The translations under genes and the position numbers were made by a program. Below are positions 14,148 to 23,353 of a DNA stretch of 64,000 nucleotides, piece by piece. How positions within the stretch are numbered: the stretch's first letter is position 1; every line of letters begins with the position of its first letter. The notes beneath the pieces were generated by a model that ran no database searches, had not been told where the DNA came from, and was given only the letters and a program-made list of their open reading frames with translations. This DNA is from Myxococcales bacterium (lineage in GTDB: Bacteria > Myxococcota > UBA727 > VGSZ01), in NCBI GenBank assembly GCA_023248635.1, contig JAHFED010000027.1, forward strand, positions 3,319 through 67,318. The letters run 5' to 3'.

Positions 14148-16679
14148 ATGCGCCTTCGTTCAGCCATTCTCGCTCTCGCGTTCCTCGCGCTTTCCACGAC
14201 GGCCCGCTCCCAGGGCCTGCCGGATCCGCGCGGGGCGCTGGTGAGCAACGCCCAGGCCGCCGCCGTCGACGACGCCACCGCCCTCACGGTCAACCCCGCG
14301 GGTCTGGTGCACATCGAAGGCGTCGAGCTCCAATCGGGATGGATGACCCGCGTGGCTCCGGGTTCGACCTTCGATCACCACGGGGACGTGGTCGCCGTCG
14401 TCGCCGGCCCCCTTGGGGTGTTGGCCGGTGGCCTCGGTCTCGAGTTGCCGTCGTCGTCGACGCCTCGCCTGCGCGCCTCGGTGGGCACTGCGACCGCGCT
14501 CGACCCCGCCTTCTCGCTGGGTGCGGTGATGCACGGGGTGCAGCGTTTGGGAACGGGCACCAGCGACGTCTTCGTCGACGTCGGGGCGCAGTTGCGGCCC
14601 GCTCGTTTCTTCGGCTTGGGCATCGTCGCCGAAAACCTCGGCAGCAAGGATGGGGGCTCGCTGCGGGCCGGTGTGTCAGTGCGACCCATCGACGAAATCC
14701 TCACCGTCGGCGTCGACGCCCGCTTCATTCCATCGACGGGAGACTTGGCCGCAGCGGTCGGCAACGGCAGCGTGATTCCCGCGTTGTCTGCGCGGCTTCA
14801 GCTGGGCGGCGTCATCGTCGGCGCCGGCGCACAGGTGCAGAATCTGGGCGCCCAAGCTCCCCGGCCCATCGCCGTCGAGGCCACGGCCTCACTGGAGCTC
14901 GATCTCGAGAACATGGGGGCGACGGTGTTGGGCGGCGTCGACGGTCTCGGCGGCAGCGCGCAGCGCGGTGTTTTTGGGGCCCGCTCGCGGGCGTCGACGT
15001 CGGCTTGGCCTTCGCTCCTGTCTCCGAGCGGCCGCTGGTTGGCCCTGTCGCTCACCGGCGACGGCGTGCCCGTGCGCAAGAAAGGCAACATCCTCGAGGA
15101 GATCTTCAACGAGTCGCCATCGCCGACCTGGATCCTCGCTGCCCTCGACAATGCGGCCGACGACCCCTCGATCGAGGGCGTGGTGCTGCGCTTCGAGGGC
15201 CTGAAATTGGGCTGGGGTCGGGCCACGGAGCTGCGCGCGGCCATCCACCGTCTGCGCGCTGCCGGAAAAAAAGTCGCCGTGCACCTCGACGGCGGCGACG
15301 ACGTCGACGTCTTCATGGCTTCGGCTGCCGATCAGGTCTGGCTCACGCCCTCGGGGGCTCTGGCGCTCGATGGGCTGCGGGCTCAGATGGTCTACGTCGG
15401 CTCGACTTTGAAGAAGTTCGGCGTGTCCGCCGAAGCCGTCGCCGCCGGCCGCTACAAGAGCGCTCCACGCATGTTCACCCACGATGCGCCCTCGCCCGAG
15501 GAGCTCGAGGTCGAAAACGCGTTGCTCGACGGTGCGTTCACGACGCTGACGACGGCAGTGGCCGAAGGCCGTGGGCTCACGCCGGCCGCGGTGCGCGACA
15601 TCATCGATCTCGGTGGGCTCAGCGCGCAGGAAGCGGTGGACAAGAAGATCGTCGATGCGTTGGCCTACAGCGACGAGGTTCCGCAATTGGTGGCGACCCT
15701 CGCGGGGCGGCCGGGGGAGCATGTCTTCCTCGAGGGCGCCTGGCTCTCGGCGGTGGAGAAGAACGTTCGCTGGGGTGCTCCGGCGCGGGTCGCGCTCATT
15801 CCGATCGTCGGCACCATCCAGATGGGCAGCAGCGCGGGTGGCCTGTTCAGCAGCGCGGGCGCAGGGGCCGTCGACGTCGTCGCAGCCGTCAACCAGGCCG
15901 CCGAAGACGCCTCGATCAAGGCCATCGTGTTGCGCATCGATTCCCCTGGCGGCGACGCCCTCGCCTCCGATCTGATGTGGCGCGCGGTGATGCTCGCGCG
16001 GGAGAAGAAGCCGGTCATCGCGACCATGGGCGACGTCGCAGCCTCGGGTGGCTACTACGTGGCCTCCGCCGCTCACGACATCTTCGCCGAAGACGACACC
16101 ATCACCGGCTCCATCGGCGTCTTCGCCTTGTTGTTCTCCGCCGGGCGGCTCGCCGACGACCTCGGCATCAAGAGCTACGAGAGCTCGCGCGGATCGCGGC
16201 CAGGGCCAGATCTCTTCCGCGGTCCCACCGACGACGAGCGAGCGCGCATGCAGGTCAACGTCGACAAGACCTACGAGCAATTCCTCGACGCCGTCATTCG
16301 CGGCCGCGGCGAGGGTCGCATCACCAAAGACGAGCTGCGCGCCATCGCCGAAGGACGCGTCTGGACAGGTGCGGACGCCCAACAACGCAAGTTGGTGGAC
16401 CACAAGGGCTCCGTCGTCGACGCTCTCCGATTGGCCCGGGAGCGTGCGGGTATCGGCGCCGACGAGCCCATCGACCTCTGCGTGATGACGGGTCGCGAGG
16501 GCGAGCTCCCCTCGCTCGGCGCGTTGGGCGGCATGATGTCTCAGCTGCTGGGCGTGTCCTCGAACGAGGGCCTGTCGGCGGCGGCGCGGCTGCTGCTGGG
16601 CGACCCGGAAATGGCAGCCTTCGTCGTCGACAAACAGGGTGAGCCCCTGGTGCTCGCTCCCAACATTCAGTTGCGCTGA
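14148..16679 (+). CDS. sppA: SppA-type signal peptide peptidase with an extra N-terminal beta-rich domain
   Basis: 843 residues. Signal sequence MRLRSAILALAFLALSTTAR is followed by about 270 residues of repeated beta-strand pattern with VNPAGL near 48-53, like outer-membrane beta-barrel proteins. From about 295 the protein is a full long-form SppA. The N-terminal S49 domain carries the general-base Lys in GRYKSAPRMF (K437). The C-terminal domain carries the Ser nucleophile in GDVAASGGYY (S633). The Lys-Ser spacing of 196 is close to the 200 of E. coli SppA. The enzyme should degrade signal peptides or other membrane-released peptides. ATG 14148 is chosen because the signal peptide starts there. 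A terminator lies 25 bp after the stop. Confidence 0.88.
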   Translation: MRLRSAILALAFLALSTTARSQGLPDPRGALVSNAQAAAVDDATALTVNPAGLVHIEGVELQSGWMTRVAPGSTFDHHGDVVAVVAGPLGVLAGGLGLELPSSSTPRLRASVGTATALDPAFSLGAVMHGVQRLGTGTSDVFVDVGAQLRPARFFGLGIVAENLGSKDGGSLRAGVSVRPIDEILTVGVDARFIPSTGDLAAAVGNGSVIPALSARLQLGGVIVGAGAQVQNLGAQAPRPIAVEATASLELDLENMGATVLGGVDGLGGSAQRGVFGARSRASTSAWPSLLSPSGRWLALSLTGDGVPVRKKGNILEEIFNESPSPTWILAALDNAADDPSIEGVVLRFEGLKLGWGRATELRAAIHRLRAAGKKVAVHLDGGDDVDVFMASAADQVWLTPSGALALDGLRAQMVYVGSTLKKFGVSAEAVAAGRYKSAPRMFTHDAPSPEELEVENALLDGAFTTLTTAVAEGRGLTPAAVRDIIDLGGLSAQEAVDKKIVDALAYSDEVPQLVATLAGRPGEHVFLEGAWLSAVEKNVRWGAPARVALIPIVGTIQMGSSAGGLFSSAGAGAVDVVAAVNQAAEDASIKAIVLRIDSPGGDALASDLMWRAVMLAREKKPVIATMGDVAASGGYYVASAAHDIFAEDDTITGSIGVFALLFSAGRLADDLGIKSYESSRGSRPGPDLFRGPTDDERARMQVNVDKTYEQFLDAVIRGRGEGRITKDELRAIAEGRVWTGADAQQRKLVDHKGSVVDALRLARERAGIGADEPIDLCVMTGREGELPSLGALGGMMSQLLGVSSNEGLSAAARLLLGDPEMAAFVVDKQGEPLVLAPNIQLR

Positions 16680-16704
16680 CCTCACCGCCCGCCGGGACGT
16701 TCTC

Positions 16705-16731
16705 AGCGCCCCTTGAGGGCGCTGTTTTTTT
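16705..16731 (+). terminator. Rho-independent terminator after sppA
   Basis: The stem AGCGCCC/GGGCGCT with a CTTGA loop is followed by G and a run of seven T. Confidence 0.85.
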
Positions 16732-16910
16732 CACGGTGCGAAAATTTGGATGAGGCGCCACCTGCCTCCATAGTGCTCCACGGAGCAACCAACGGCTGAC
16801 GTCGACGACGAAGGCCTCATTCACGGCGACGAAGGTGCGACGGGCACCGCACGAGCTTCGTGCGGCTCGCCGCTGCTTTGTCGCGCGGATCACGCGGAAG
16901 GACAGAAAGA

Positions 16911-17822
16911 ATGGTGGCCATGGTCGCAACCAAGCACAAGGATTGGCAACCCGGCGAAGTCGATCCACTCGACCTTGATTTGCCATATGAACCCGTCTCC
17001 CAGCCCCTGCGACAGCCCCGATTGATGAAGACGCCAGGCGTCGACAAGGTCGCTCCGCTACCAAACCAACTTTACGAAGGTGATACCGTTGAACTTCTTA
17101 ATCAATGGGAAGATAAATATTTCCATTCGACCATCACGGATCCTCCTTATAATATTGCTCGAGATCGCAAGGGCTTGACCTGGGCATTTTCGTCCCACGT
17201 GACCATCGAGAACGAGTGGGATCGCTACTCGTCCGATGACTACGAGGCGTTCACGACGTCGTGGCTGAAAGAGGTTTGCCGGGTCACCAAGGAAAATGGC
17301 AACATCTTCATCTTTGGTAGCTACCACAATATCTATACGATCGGTGCCATTGCTGCGCGATTGGATTTACGCATCATTAATAGTATTATCTGGGCCAAGC
17401 CAAATGCTCAGCCGAACATCACCTGTCGCATGCTAACCGAGAGTACGGAACAAATCCTATGGCTGTGCAACAATACGAACAAGAAGGCGAAAAACTGGAC
17501 CTACAATTACGCCGACATGAAAGGTCTCAATGGTGGGAAACAGATGCGCAATTTCTGGGAAATCCCGGTGACACCCCAGCGGGAACGGGTGCACGGCAAA
17601 CACCCGTCGCAGAAGCCCCTCAAGTTGATGGAGCGCCTCGTGCTGGCGGGGACGAACCGGGGCGACCGCGTGCTGGACTGCTTCGGCGGATCCGGATCGA
17701 CCCTGCTCGCGTGCGACCGCCTCGACCGGAAATGGGTCGGGATTGAACGCGACGGCGAGTACTGCGCCATCGCTCACAAGCGCATCGACGACGAGCGCCG
17801 CCAGCGTCGTCTCGCACTCTGA
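16911..17822 (+). CDS. Solitary DNA methyltransferase, beta class (N6-adenine or N4-cytosine)
   Basis: 303 residues. The catalytic motif DPPY at 77-80 precedes the AdoMet-binding motif VLDCFGGSGSTLLAC near residue 255, the order of beta-class enzymes; HPSQKPLKLMERL lies just before it. DPPY can occur in either N6-adenine or N4-cytosine enzymes. Codon use and composition between about 17070 and 17470 are visibly more A/T-rich than the neighbours, suggesting horizontal acquisition. No restriction endonuclease gene adjoins it, so it is probably an orphan methylase. ATG 16911 has AAGGA about 8 nt upstream. Confidence 0.88.
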   Translation: MVAMVATKHKDWQPGEVDPLDLDLPYEPVSQPLRQPRLMKTPGVDKVAPLPNQLYEGDTVELLNQWEDKYFHSTITDPPYNIARDRKGLTWAFSSHVTIENEWDRYSSDDYEAFTTSWLKEVCRVTKENGNIFIFGSYHNIYTIGAIAARLDLRIINSIIWAKPNAQPNITCRMLTESTEQILWLCNNTNKKAKNWTYNYADMKGLNGGKQMRNFWEIPVTPQRERVHGKHPSQKPLKLMERLVLAGTNRGDRVLDCFGGSGSTLLACDRLDRKWVGIERDGEYCAIAHKRIDDERRQRRLAL

Positions 17823-17825
17823 GGG

Positions 17826-18042
17826 GGCCCTTCGTTACCTGTTGTCGGCGTCGGCTGAGGTCCCCGCACGAGCCTCCCCGGTCTGGCACCGGTGAGGCGA
17901 TCGGCCTCGACGGTGATGGCGCCACGGCACAGAGGCAGCCGTAGCCGACGTCGTCGCCGACGATGCCAACGTCGACGCTGCGGTCACGGTGCTGGTTGAC
18001 GTCGATGACGTCGCCGCCTCGCACCACCAAGTCGACCTCCAC
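17826..18042 (-). pseudogene. Remnant of an amidohydrolase (N-acyl-D-amino-acid deacylase-like) gene
   Basis: Reading leftward from a GTG at 18042, the first 30 residues include VDLVVRGGDVIDVNQHRDRS and VDVGIVGDD. These resemble the N-terminus of D-aminoacylase-type amidohydrolases (DLVIRGG.VIDG...ADVGI.GDRI). In another frame 60-100 bases further on, ITVEADRLTGARPGRLVRGP resembles the C-terminus of the same family (..G..TGARPGRVLRGP). The roughly 450 residues between are missing. This suggests a large internal deletion leaving both ends. The call rests on short similarities judged by eye. Confidence 0.35.
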
Positions 18043-18044
18043 AT

Positions 18045-18137
18045 TTCATCGCCGCAGGCGATGAACCTGAGGGCAATTCATCGCCGCAGGCGATGAACCT
18101 GTAGACAATTCACCGACACGCGAAGCGCCGTCGGTGC
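18045..18137. repeat. Two perfect hairpins in tandem and a third inverted repeat upstream of the TetR gene
   Basis: TTCATCGCC GCA GGCGATGAA occurs at 18045-18065 and again at 18077-18097, a 32-bp period. A different inverted repeat with CACCGAC/GTCGGTG arms follows at about 18111-18137. They lie in the 370-bp gap between the methyltransferase and the TetR gene, just upstream of the amidohydrolase remnant. They may be operators or terminators; the sequence does not decide. Confidence 0.6.
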
Positions 18138-18192
18138 ATTCTGCTTCAGGGGATCCAGGAGGTAGACCGGCCGCCGGAGCAACCACCGTCAC

Positions 18193-18930
18193 ATGAAGAA
18201 GAAGCCGAGAACACCGTCGACGCGGATCCCGGGCACGCGCCGGGCCGAGCACCGCGCCATGCGCCACGAGGAGATCCTGGCCATTGCCCTGGAGCTGGTG
18301 GCGGAGCGTGGCTTGGCCGGTCTGACCACGACGGAGCTCGCGCGACGCAACGGTGCAGCGCTCGGCGCCCTCTACCGTTTCTTCCCCAGCAAACAGGCCG
18401 TCGTCGCGGCGCTGCAGGCCCAGGCTCTGTCCGAGCTGCTGGCCACCCTCGTCGACGCTGTCGCTCGGGCACGCGCCCTGCCGCTGCCACCGCGTGCTTT
18501 GCTCTGGGCACCCTTTTGGGCTTTGGCCGATGCTTGGCTCGCCGAGCGGGAGCGGCACCCCGCCCGCTTTCGCTTGATCGACGAGGTGCTCTCGTCCCCC
18601 GACCCGGTGTACGCCGACGCCGACGCGCGGGCCTTGGAGCAAGGAGTGCAAGACCTGCTCGCCGTCGTAGGCGCTTGCGTCGACGATGTCGTGGCGGTGT
18701 TGGAGCCCGCCGCCGACCCAGCCACGATCCGCCTCTTCCCTTTCGCGCTCTGGGCCGCCCTGCACGGCGTCTCGCACTTTCAAAAGCGCGATCGCATCCT
18801 CGATCCAGCCCTGCACAGTGCCCGGGTGGCGTCGTCGACGATGCTGCTGCTGCTGCGCGGGCTCGGTGCCAAAGACGCCGACCTCGATGCGGCCTGGACC
18901 GCCCTCGCGCCGACGACGCTGGCGCGCTGA
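18193..18930 (+). CDS. TetR-family transcriptional regulator
   Basis: 245 residues. A basic N-terminal extension (MKKKPRTPSTRIPGTRRAEH) leads to the TetR DNA-binding domain: ILAIALELVAERGLAGLTTT, then ELARRNGAALGALYRFFPSK, which is the helix-turn-helix with its conserved Gly and Tyr-Arg-Phe-Phe. The C-terminal helical domain would bind an unknown ligand or form the dimer interface. It is the first rightward gene after the hairpin repeats, which could be its operators. Its targets may be itself or the deleted amidohydrolase; this is speculation. Confidence 0.88.
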   Translation: MKKKPRTPSTRIPGTRRAEHRAMRHEEILAIALELVAERGLAGLTTTELARRNGAALGALYRFFPSKQAVVAALQAQALSELLATLVDAVARARALPLPPRALLWAPFWALADAWLAERERHPARFRLIDEVLSSPDPVYADADARALEQGVQDLLAVVGACVDDVVAVLEPAADPATIRLFPFALWAALHGVSHFQKRDRILDPALHSARVASSTMLLLLRGLGAKDADLDAAWTALAPTTLAR

Positions 18931-19128
18931 GCACAGCTGGAGAGCCGAACCGCCTAAGCCACCGACGGCAGCTGCCGGACGGCCTCGACGACGGAGGAGT
19001 CCTCGTCTGCTCCTGCCCTTCGGGAAGTACGGCTCGTCGCTCCGCCTGGGTGCGGTGTCGTATGCGGATCGGCTCTCTCGGTCGTCGTCATCCCTTGACG
19101 CTTTGTGACCCCCGGGTGACTTGGAGTG

Positions 19129-20769
19129 ATGCTCGACGTCATCCCCATCCGCCGCGCCTTGATCAGCGTCTCCGACAAGACCGGGCTCCCAGAGCTTGGC
19201 AAGGCTTTGGCGCGTGCGAAGGTGGAGGTGTTGTCGACGGGCGGCACGGCGAAGGCACTGCGCGATGCCGGCGTCGAGGTGAAAGACGTGTCGACGCACA
19301 CGGGCTTCCCCGAGATGCTCGATGGGCGCGTGAAGACGCTGCACCCCAAGATTCACGGTGGCCTGCTCGGTCGGCGCGACTTCCCCAAGCACATGGAGCA
19401 GATGCAGGCCCACGGCATCACGCCCATCGACCTCGTCGTCGTCAACCTCTACCCCTTCGAGAAGATCGCGGGGCAGACCGATGCCAGTTGGGAAGAGCTC
19501 ATCGAGAACATCGACATCGGCGGCCCGGCCATGTTGCGCTCGGCGGCCAAGAACCACGATTCCGTCGTCGTCGTCTGTGATCCGGCCGACTATGAGGATC
19601 TCATCGTCGCTCTCGACGTCGGCGGCAGCACGGCCCACCAATTGCGACGTCGGCTCGCGCTGAAGGTCTTCGCGCGCACCGCGGCCTACGACGCTGCCAT
19701 CGCTGCGCGGCTGGCGCTCAAGCACGAGATCGAGCTCCCCGAAGAGCACCGCGAGGCTTGTGCCGCCGCCGGTCTCGGCGAGGTGCTGCCCCTGGTGGGA
19801 CAGCGAACGTCGACGCTGCGTTACGGCGAAAACCCGCACCAGTTGGCCGCCGTCTACTCGGTGCCCACGCCCCGCAAAGAGCTCGACCTGGCCACCGCCC
19901 TGCCGCTGCAAGGCAAAGAGCTCAGCTACAACAACCTCCTCGACGCCGACGCCGCCATCTTTGCTTTGCGCTGTTTGGTCGACGCCCAACCCGCCCAAGC
20001 CAGAAAGACCGGCGCCGTCGTCATCAAGCACAACACGCCGTGCGGTGCTGCTCTGTCGTCATCGTGCAAAGCCGCGTGGCAGCAGGCGCTCAAGGGCGAT
20101 CCGCTGAGCACCTTCGGCGGCATCGTCGCCGTCGGCGGCGTCGTCGACGATCACACCGCCCACGCCATGAGCGATGTGTTTCTCGAGGTCATCGTCGCCG
20201 CCGGCTTCACCGAGGCCGCCCTCGAGATCTTTGCGAAGAAGACGCAGCTGCGACTGCTGGCTGTGCCGGAGCTGCTCACCGCTCCCCTGCCTCGGCTGTC
20301 CGCGCGCGGCATTCCCGGTGGACTCCTGGTGCAACAACACGACGTCGTGCCGCGCACGGTGCGGGAGGGCAGAGTCGCGACCAAGCGCGCCCCCACCGAC
20401 GACGAATGGCGCGCGCTCGATCTCGCCTGGCGGCTGTGCGCCCCGGTGAAATCCAACGCAATCACGCTGGCCCAGACCGATCACGACGACGTCATCCTCA
20501 TCGCCTCGGGCGGCGGACAGACCAGCCGCGTCGACAGCGCGCGCATCGCGGTGTCCAAAGCCCGCGAGCACAAACACGATCCGCAGGGATCGGCCTGCGG
20601 CTCCGATGCCTTCTTTCCTTTCGCTGACGGTTTGCTCGTCTTGGCCGACGCCGGCGTCAGCGCCGTGGCCCAGCCGGGCGGCAGCAAGCGTGACGATGAG
20701 GTGATCGCCGCAGCCGACGCCCGCAACATGGCGATGGTCCTCACGGGTGAGCGCCACTTCCGGCACTGA
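19129..20769 (+). CDS. purH: Bifunctional AICAR transformylase/IMP cyclohydrolase
   Basis: The last two steps of de novo purine synthesis: formylation of AICAR and closure to IMP. Residues 1-150 are the IMP cyclohydrolase domain ([20 protein letters not shown], then [21 protein letters not shown]). The rest is the transformylase, with the catalytic KHNTPCG at residues 300-306 and SNAITLAQ near 440. About 546 residues, slightly longer than usual. ATG 19129 follows GGAG; a GTG three bases upstream is the alternative. The stop lies 2 bp before the acyltransferase gene, suggesting one operon. The 198-bp gap upstream holds no gene. Confidence 0.95.
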   Translation: MLDVIPIRRALISVSDKTGLPELGKALARAKVEVLSTGGTAKALRDAGVEVKDVSTHTGFPEMLDGRVKTLHPKIHGGLLGRRDFPKHMEQMQAHGITPIDLVVVNLYPFEKIAGQTDASWEELIENIDIGGPAMLRSAAKNHDSVVVVCDPADYEDLIVALDVGGSTAHQLRRRLALKVFARTAAYDAAIAARLALKHEIELPEEHREACAAAGLGEVLPLVGQRTSTLRYGENPHQLAAVYSVPTPRKELDLATALPLQGKELSYNNLLDADAAIFALRCLVDAQPAQARKTGAVVIKHNTPCGAALSSSCKAAWQQALKGDPLSTFGGIVAVGGVVDDHTAHAMSDVFLEVIVAAGFTEAALEIFAKKTQLRLLAVPELLTAPLPRLSARGIPGGLLVQQHDVVPRTVREGRVATKRAPTDDEWRALDLAWRLCAPVKSNAITLAQTDHDDVILIASGGGQTSRVDSARIAVSKAREHKHDPQGSACGSDAFFPFADGLLVLADAGVSAVAQPGGSKRDDEVIAAADARNMAMVLTGERHFRH

Positions 20770-20771
20770 TC

Positions 20772-22427
20772 ATGCGGAAGCAAGATCGGGAGCGCATCCT
20801 CACCGACGTCATCGGCCGCGTCGTGGAAGAGAAAGTGACGACGTCGGGGCTGCGTCTGGACGAGGTCGTCGCCGACAGCGTTTACCATGAGCTGCGCCGC
20901 TTGAAGGGCGAGCGCGGTGACGAAGCCACCTTCTGGCACGAGCTCAGCGAAGGTGTGGGCAGCGCCTCCGAACGCGAGCTCTCGTCGCTGGTGCGCCGCA
21001 TCGTCCGCCGCTACGCCGAGGAGATCTGCGGCCGCTTCGACGAGCGCGTCTACGACGCCGTCACCCGTGCTGGGGAGCCCGTCATTGGCCTGTTGCTCAA
21101 CGCCGTCTCTCCCAAGCGCCTGATCGAGGGCTTGCCGTCGATCCTTGGCGACGGGCCCCAGGCCTGGCTGGGCGTCGACAAGAGCATCGTTGTGCAAGGC
21201 CAGGTCGCCCAGCTGCATGAGCTGCGCAAGCGCGGGACCTTGCTGCTCGTGCCCACGCACGTGAGCCACATGGACTCCATCGCCGTCGGCTGGGCGCTGT
21301 GGAAGATGGGCATGCCGCCATTCCTGTACGGCGCCGGGCTCAACTTGTTTTCGAACCCGATGCTCGGTTTTTTTCTGCGCAATCTCGGCGCATATACCGT
21401 TGATCGCCGCAAGCAGGATCCACTCTACAAAGATGTTCTCAAGGAATATGCCCAGCTCACCCTCGAAAACGACTACGACAACATCTTCTTTCCCGGCGGT
21501 ACCCGCAGTCGAACCGGAGCGTTGGAGAAAAAGCTCAAGCTCGGGCTGCTCGGCACCGGCGTCAGCGCCTACGTGCAGAACCTGAAGAACCAGAAAAAAA
21601 AGGACCGCTTCTACGTCGTGCCGGCCACGCTCTCGTTCCAGCTGGTGCTCGAAGCCGAGACGTTGATCGACGATTTTTTGCAAGAAGTCGGAAAATCACG
21701 ATATATTATTACCGACGACGAAGCCACCAAGCCCAGGCGCATCCTCGACTTCTTGACGCAGCTCTTCTCGCTCGATTCCAAGATCTACTTCACCGTCGGA
21801 CGGGCCATCGATCCCTTCGGCAACGACGTCGACGACGAGGGCAACAGTCTCGATCCACGGGGGCGCGTCATCGATCCCCGCGACTACGTGTTGCGCGATG
21901 GCGAGGTCACAGTCGATCCTCAGCGCGATGCGGAGTTCACGCGCGAAGTGGGCGAGCGCATCGTCGACGCCTACGCCAAAGACACTGTCATCCAGGCCAC
22001 GCACCTCTGCGCTCACGCAACCTTGCTCTTGTTGCGCAAAAAGAACCCCGGCACCGACCTGGTGCGACTGCTGCGTGCAGGGGGAAGGGTCGAGGACCTG
22101 GCGCTGCGCGAGGTCTACGTCGAGGTGGATCGCGAGCTGGGCGAGATGCGTACTCTGTGTGCCCGCGGCGGTGTGCGGCTGGTGCCGACCGTGGAGAAGG
22201 GCAGCGCCGACGACGTCGTCGCCGAAGCCTTGCGCCATTTCTCGACCTATCACACCCGCGCCGCCCTCACCCGCCGCGGTGATCGAGTCGTTGCCACCGA
22301 TCGGGCCTTGCTCTTTTATTATTCGAACCGCCTCGAGGGCTTCGGGCTCGAGCGCGGCCTGGGCCTCAAGCCCGCCCTGGCCGCCGATCACCGCAGCCTG
22401 GCGTCGTCGTCGTCGAGGTCGTCATGA
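20772..22427 (+). CDS. Glycerol-3-phosphate (or lysophosphatidate) O-acyltransferase, PlsB-like
   Basis: 551 residues. The acyltransferase block contains the catalytic HX4D motif HVSHMD (H163, D168), then GGTRSRTG near 242 for phosphate binding, and [11 protein letters not shown]. In plain AGPATs the second motif is FPEGTRS; here it is [10 protein letters not shown], nearer PlsB. The N-terminal 120 residues and C-terminal 180 are helical extensions as in PlsB-type proteins, though the total is shorter than E. coli PlsB (807). It should form the first acylated intermediate of phospholipids. The following gene makes glycerol-3-phosphate, its substrate, and overlaps it by 4 bp. Confidence 0.8.
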   Translation: MRKQDRERILTDVIGRVVEEKVTTSGLRLDEVVADSVYHELRRLKGERGDEATFWHELSEGVGSASERELSSLVRRIVRRYAEEICGRFDERVYDAVTRAGEPVIGLLLNAVSPKRLIEGLPSILGDGPQAWLGVDKSIVVQGQVAQLHELRKRGTLLLVPTHVSHMDSIAVGWALWKMGMPPFLYGAGLNLFSNPMLGFFLRNLGAYTVDRRKQDPLYKDVLKEYAQLTLENDYDNIFFPGGTRSRTGALEKKLKLGLLGTGVSAYVQNLKNQKKKDRFYVVPATLSFQLVLEAETLIDDFLQEVGKSRYIITDDEATKPRRILDFLTQLFSLDSKIYFTVGRAIDPFGNDVDDEGNSLDPRGRVIDPRDYVLRDGEVTVDPQRDAEFTREVGERIVDAYAKDTVIQATHLCAHATLLLLRKKNPGTDLVRLLRAGGRVEDLALREVYVEVDRELGEMRTLCARGGVRLVPTVEKGSADDVVAEALRHFSTYHTRAALTRRGDRVVATDRALLFYYSNRLEGFGLERGLGLKPALAADHRSLASSSSRSS

Positions 22428-23353
22428 TGGTGGCCTTGATCGGCGGCGGAAAGCTCGCCCGCGCGGCCTTGTTCTTGTTGACGCGCGCCGGCGTCGACGT
22501 TGTCGTCGCGGCACGCGATCCAAAGCAGCGGGCAGAGCTTGAGAGCCTCGGGGCGCGCTTCGCCTCCCCGGTCGAAGCCGTCGCCCAAGCTGCGCTGATC
22601 TTTTTGGCGATCCCGGCCCCTGCCATCGTCGACGTCGTCGATGGGGTCGCGGCGGTGGCCCGCGGATCGCAGATCGTCTTGCACGCCGCGCGCGGTGCTG
22701 GCGTCGGTTTTGCGCTGCCGCACCAGATGATCCGCGCGCGTTCGTGCTGGAAGAAGATCGCCGTGCTCGGCGGTCCCCTCTACGTCGACGACGCTGCTGC
22801 GGGTCGGCCCCTCTCGGCAGCGGTCGCTTCGCGCTACGACGAAGCCGTGCAGGCCGTGCGGGCGCTCACCGAGGGCACCACCGTGCGCATCTCGGCCACA
22901 CACGACGTCGTCGGCGTCGAAGTCGCCGGCGCGCTCTCGAACGTCGGCCACCTCGCTGCGGGCCTCGCGCGGGGCAGCGGTTTTGGCGAGACCGATGAGG
23001 GGCTCTTGTCGGTGCGGGCGCTGATCGAGGCCCAACGGCTCGGCGTGTTTCTGGGCGCCGACCGCGCCACCTTCACCGGCCTGGCCGGCGTCGGCGATCT
23101 GATTCCGCGCAATTTGACGTCGACGCGCCTGCACCGTGCCTTCGGCGAGCAGTGGGCCGCGGGCGAGGTCGACGGCGCCGTCGTCGAGCTTGAGGGCGTC
23201 GTCACCGCGCGGCAGGGGGCGCGGCTGGCGCGCCAACACGGACTGCAGCTGCCGCTCTTGTGCGGCGTCGACGACGTGCTCGCCTCCCGGGCCAGCGCCA
23301 AGACCGTGCTCGATCAGGTGCTCGCCCTCGATCTGGGACTGCAGGCGGCGTGA
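22424..23353 (+). CDS. gpsA: NAD(P)-dependent glycerol-3-phosphate dehydrogenase-like protein
   Basis: 309 residues. The N-terminal Rossmann fold shows VALIGGGKLARAALFLLTRA and the loop VVVAARD. The C-terminal helical domain contains GAVVELEGV-like and TFTGLAGVGDLIPRNLTSTR, matching the GpsA signature (TF.GLAG.GDL..T..S..SRN). It should reduce dihydroxyacetone phosphate to sn-glycerol-3-phosphate for the acyltransferase encoded just upstream. GGGKLA differs slightly from the usual G.G.wG. The start overlaps the upstream stop (ATGA); the end overlaps the next gene as GTGA. Confidence 0.82.
   Translation: MMVALIGGGKLARAALFLLTRAGVDVVVAARDPKQRAELESLGARFASPVEAVAQAALIFLAIPAPAIVDVVDGVAAVARGSQIVLHAARGAGVGFALPHQMIRARSCWKKIAVLGGPLYVDDAAAGRPLSAAVASRYDEAVQAVRALTEGTTVRISATHDVVGVEVAGALSNVGHLAAGLARGSGFGETDEGLLSVRALIEAQRLGVFLGADRATFTGLAGVGDLIPRNLTSTRLHRAFGEQWAAGEVDGAVVELEGVVTARQGARLARQHGLQLPLLCGVDDVLASRASAKTVLDQVLALDLGLQAA

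Noticed and set aside
14889-16685. 598-residue leftward frame
   Set aside because: It is the antisense shadow of the SppA gene, which has a signal peptide and catalytic motifs in the other direction.
16911-17822. Restriction-modification system
   Set aside because: Only a methyltransferase is present; the flanking genes are sppA and a tetR-type regulator, and no endonuclease is seen.
18046-20031. 661-residue leftward frame
   Set aside because: It is the antisense shadow of tetR and purH; it has no recognisable motif and both rightward genes are certain.
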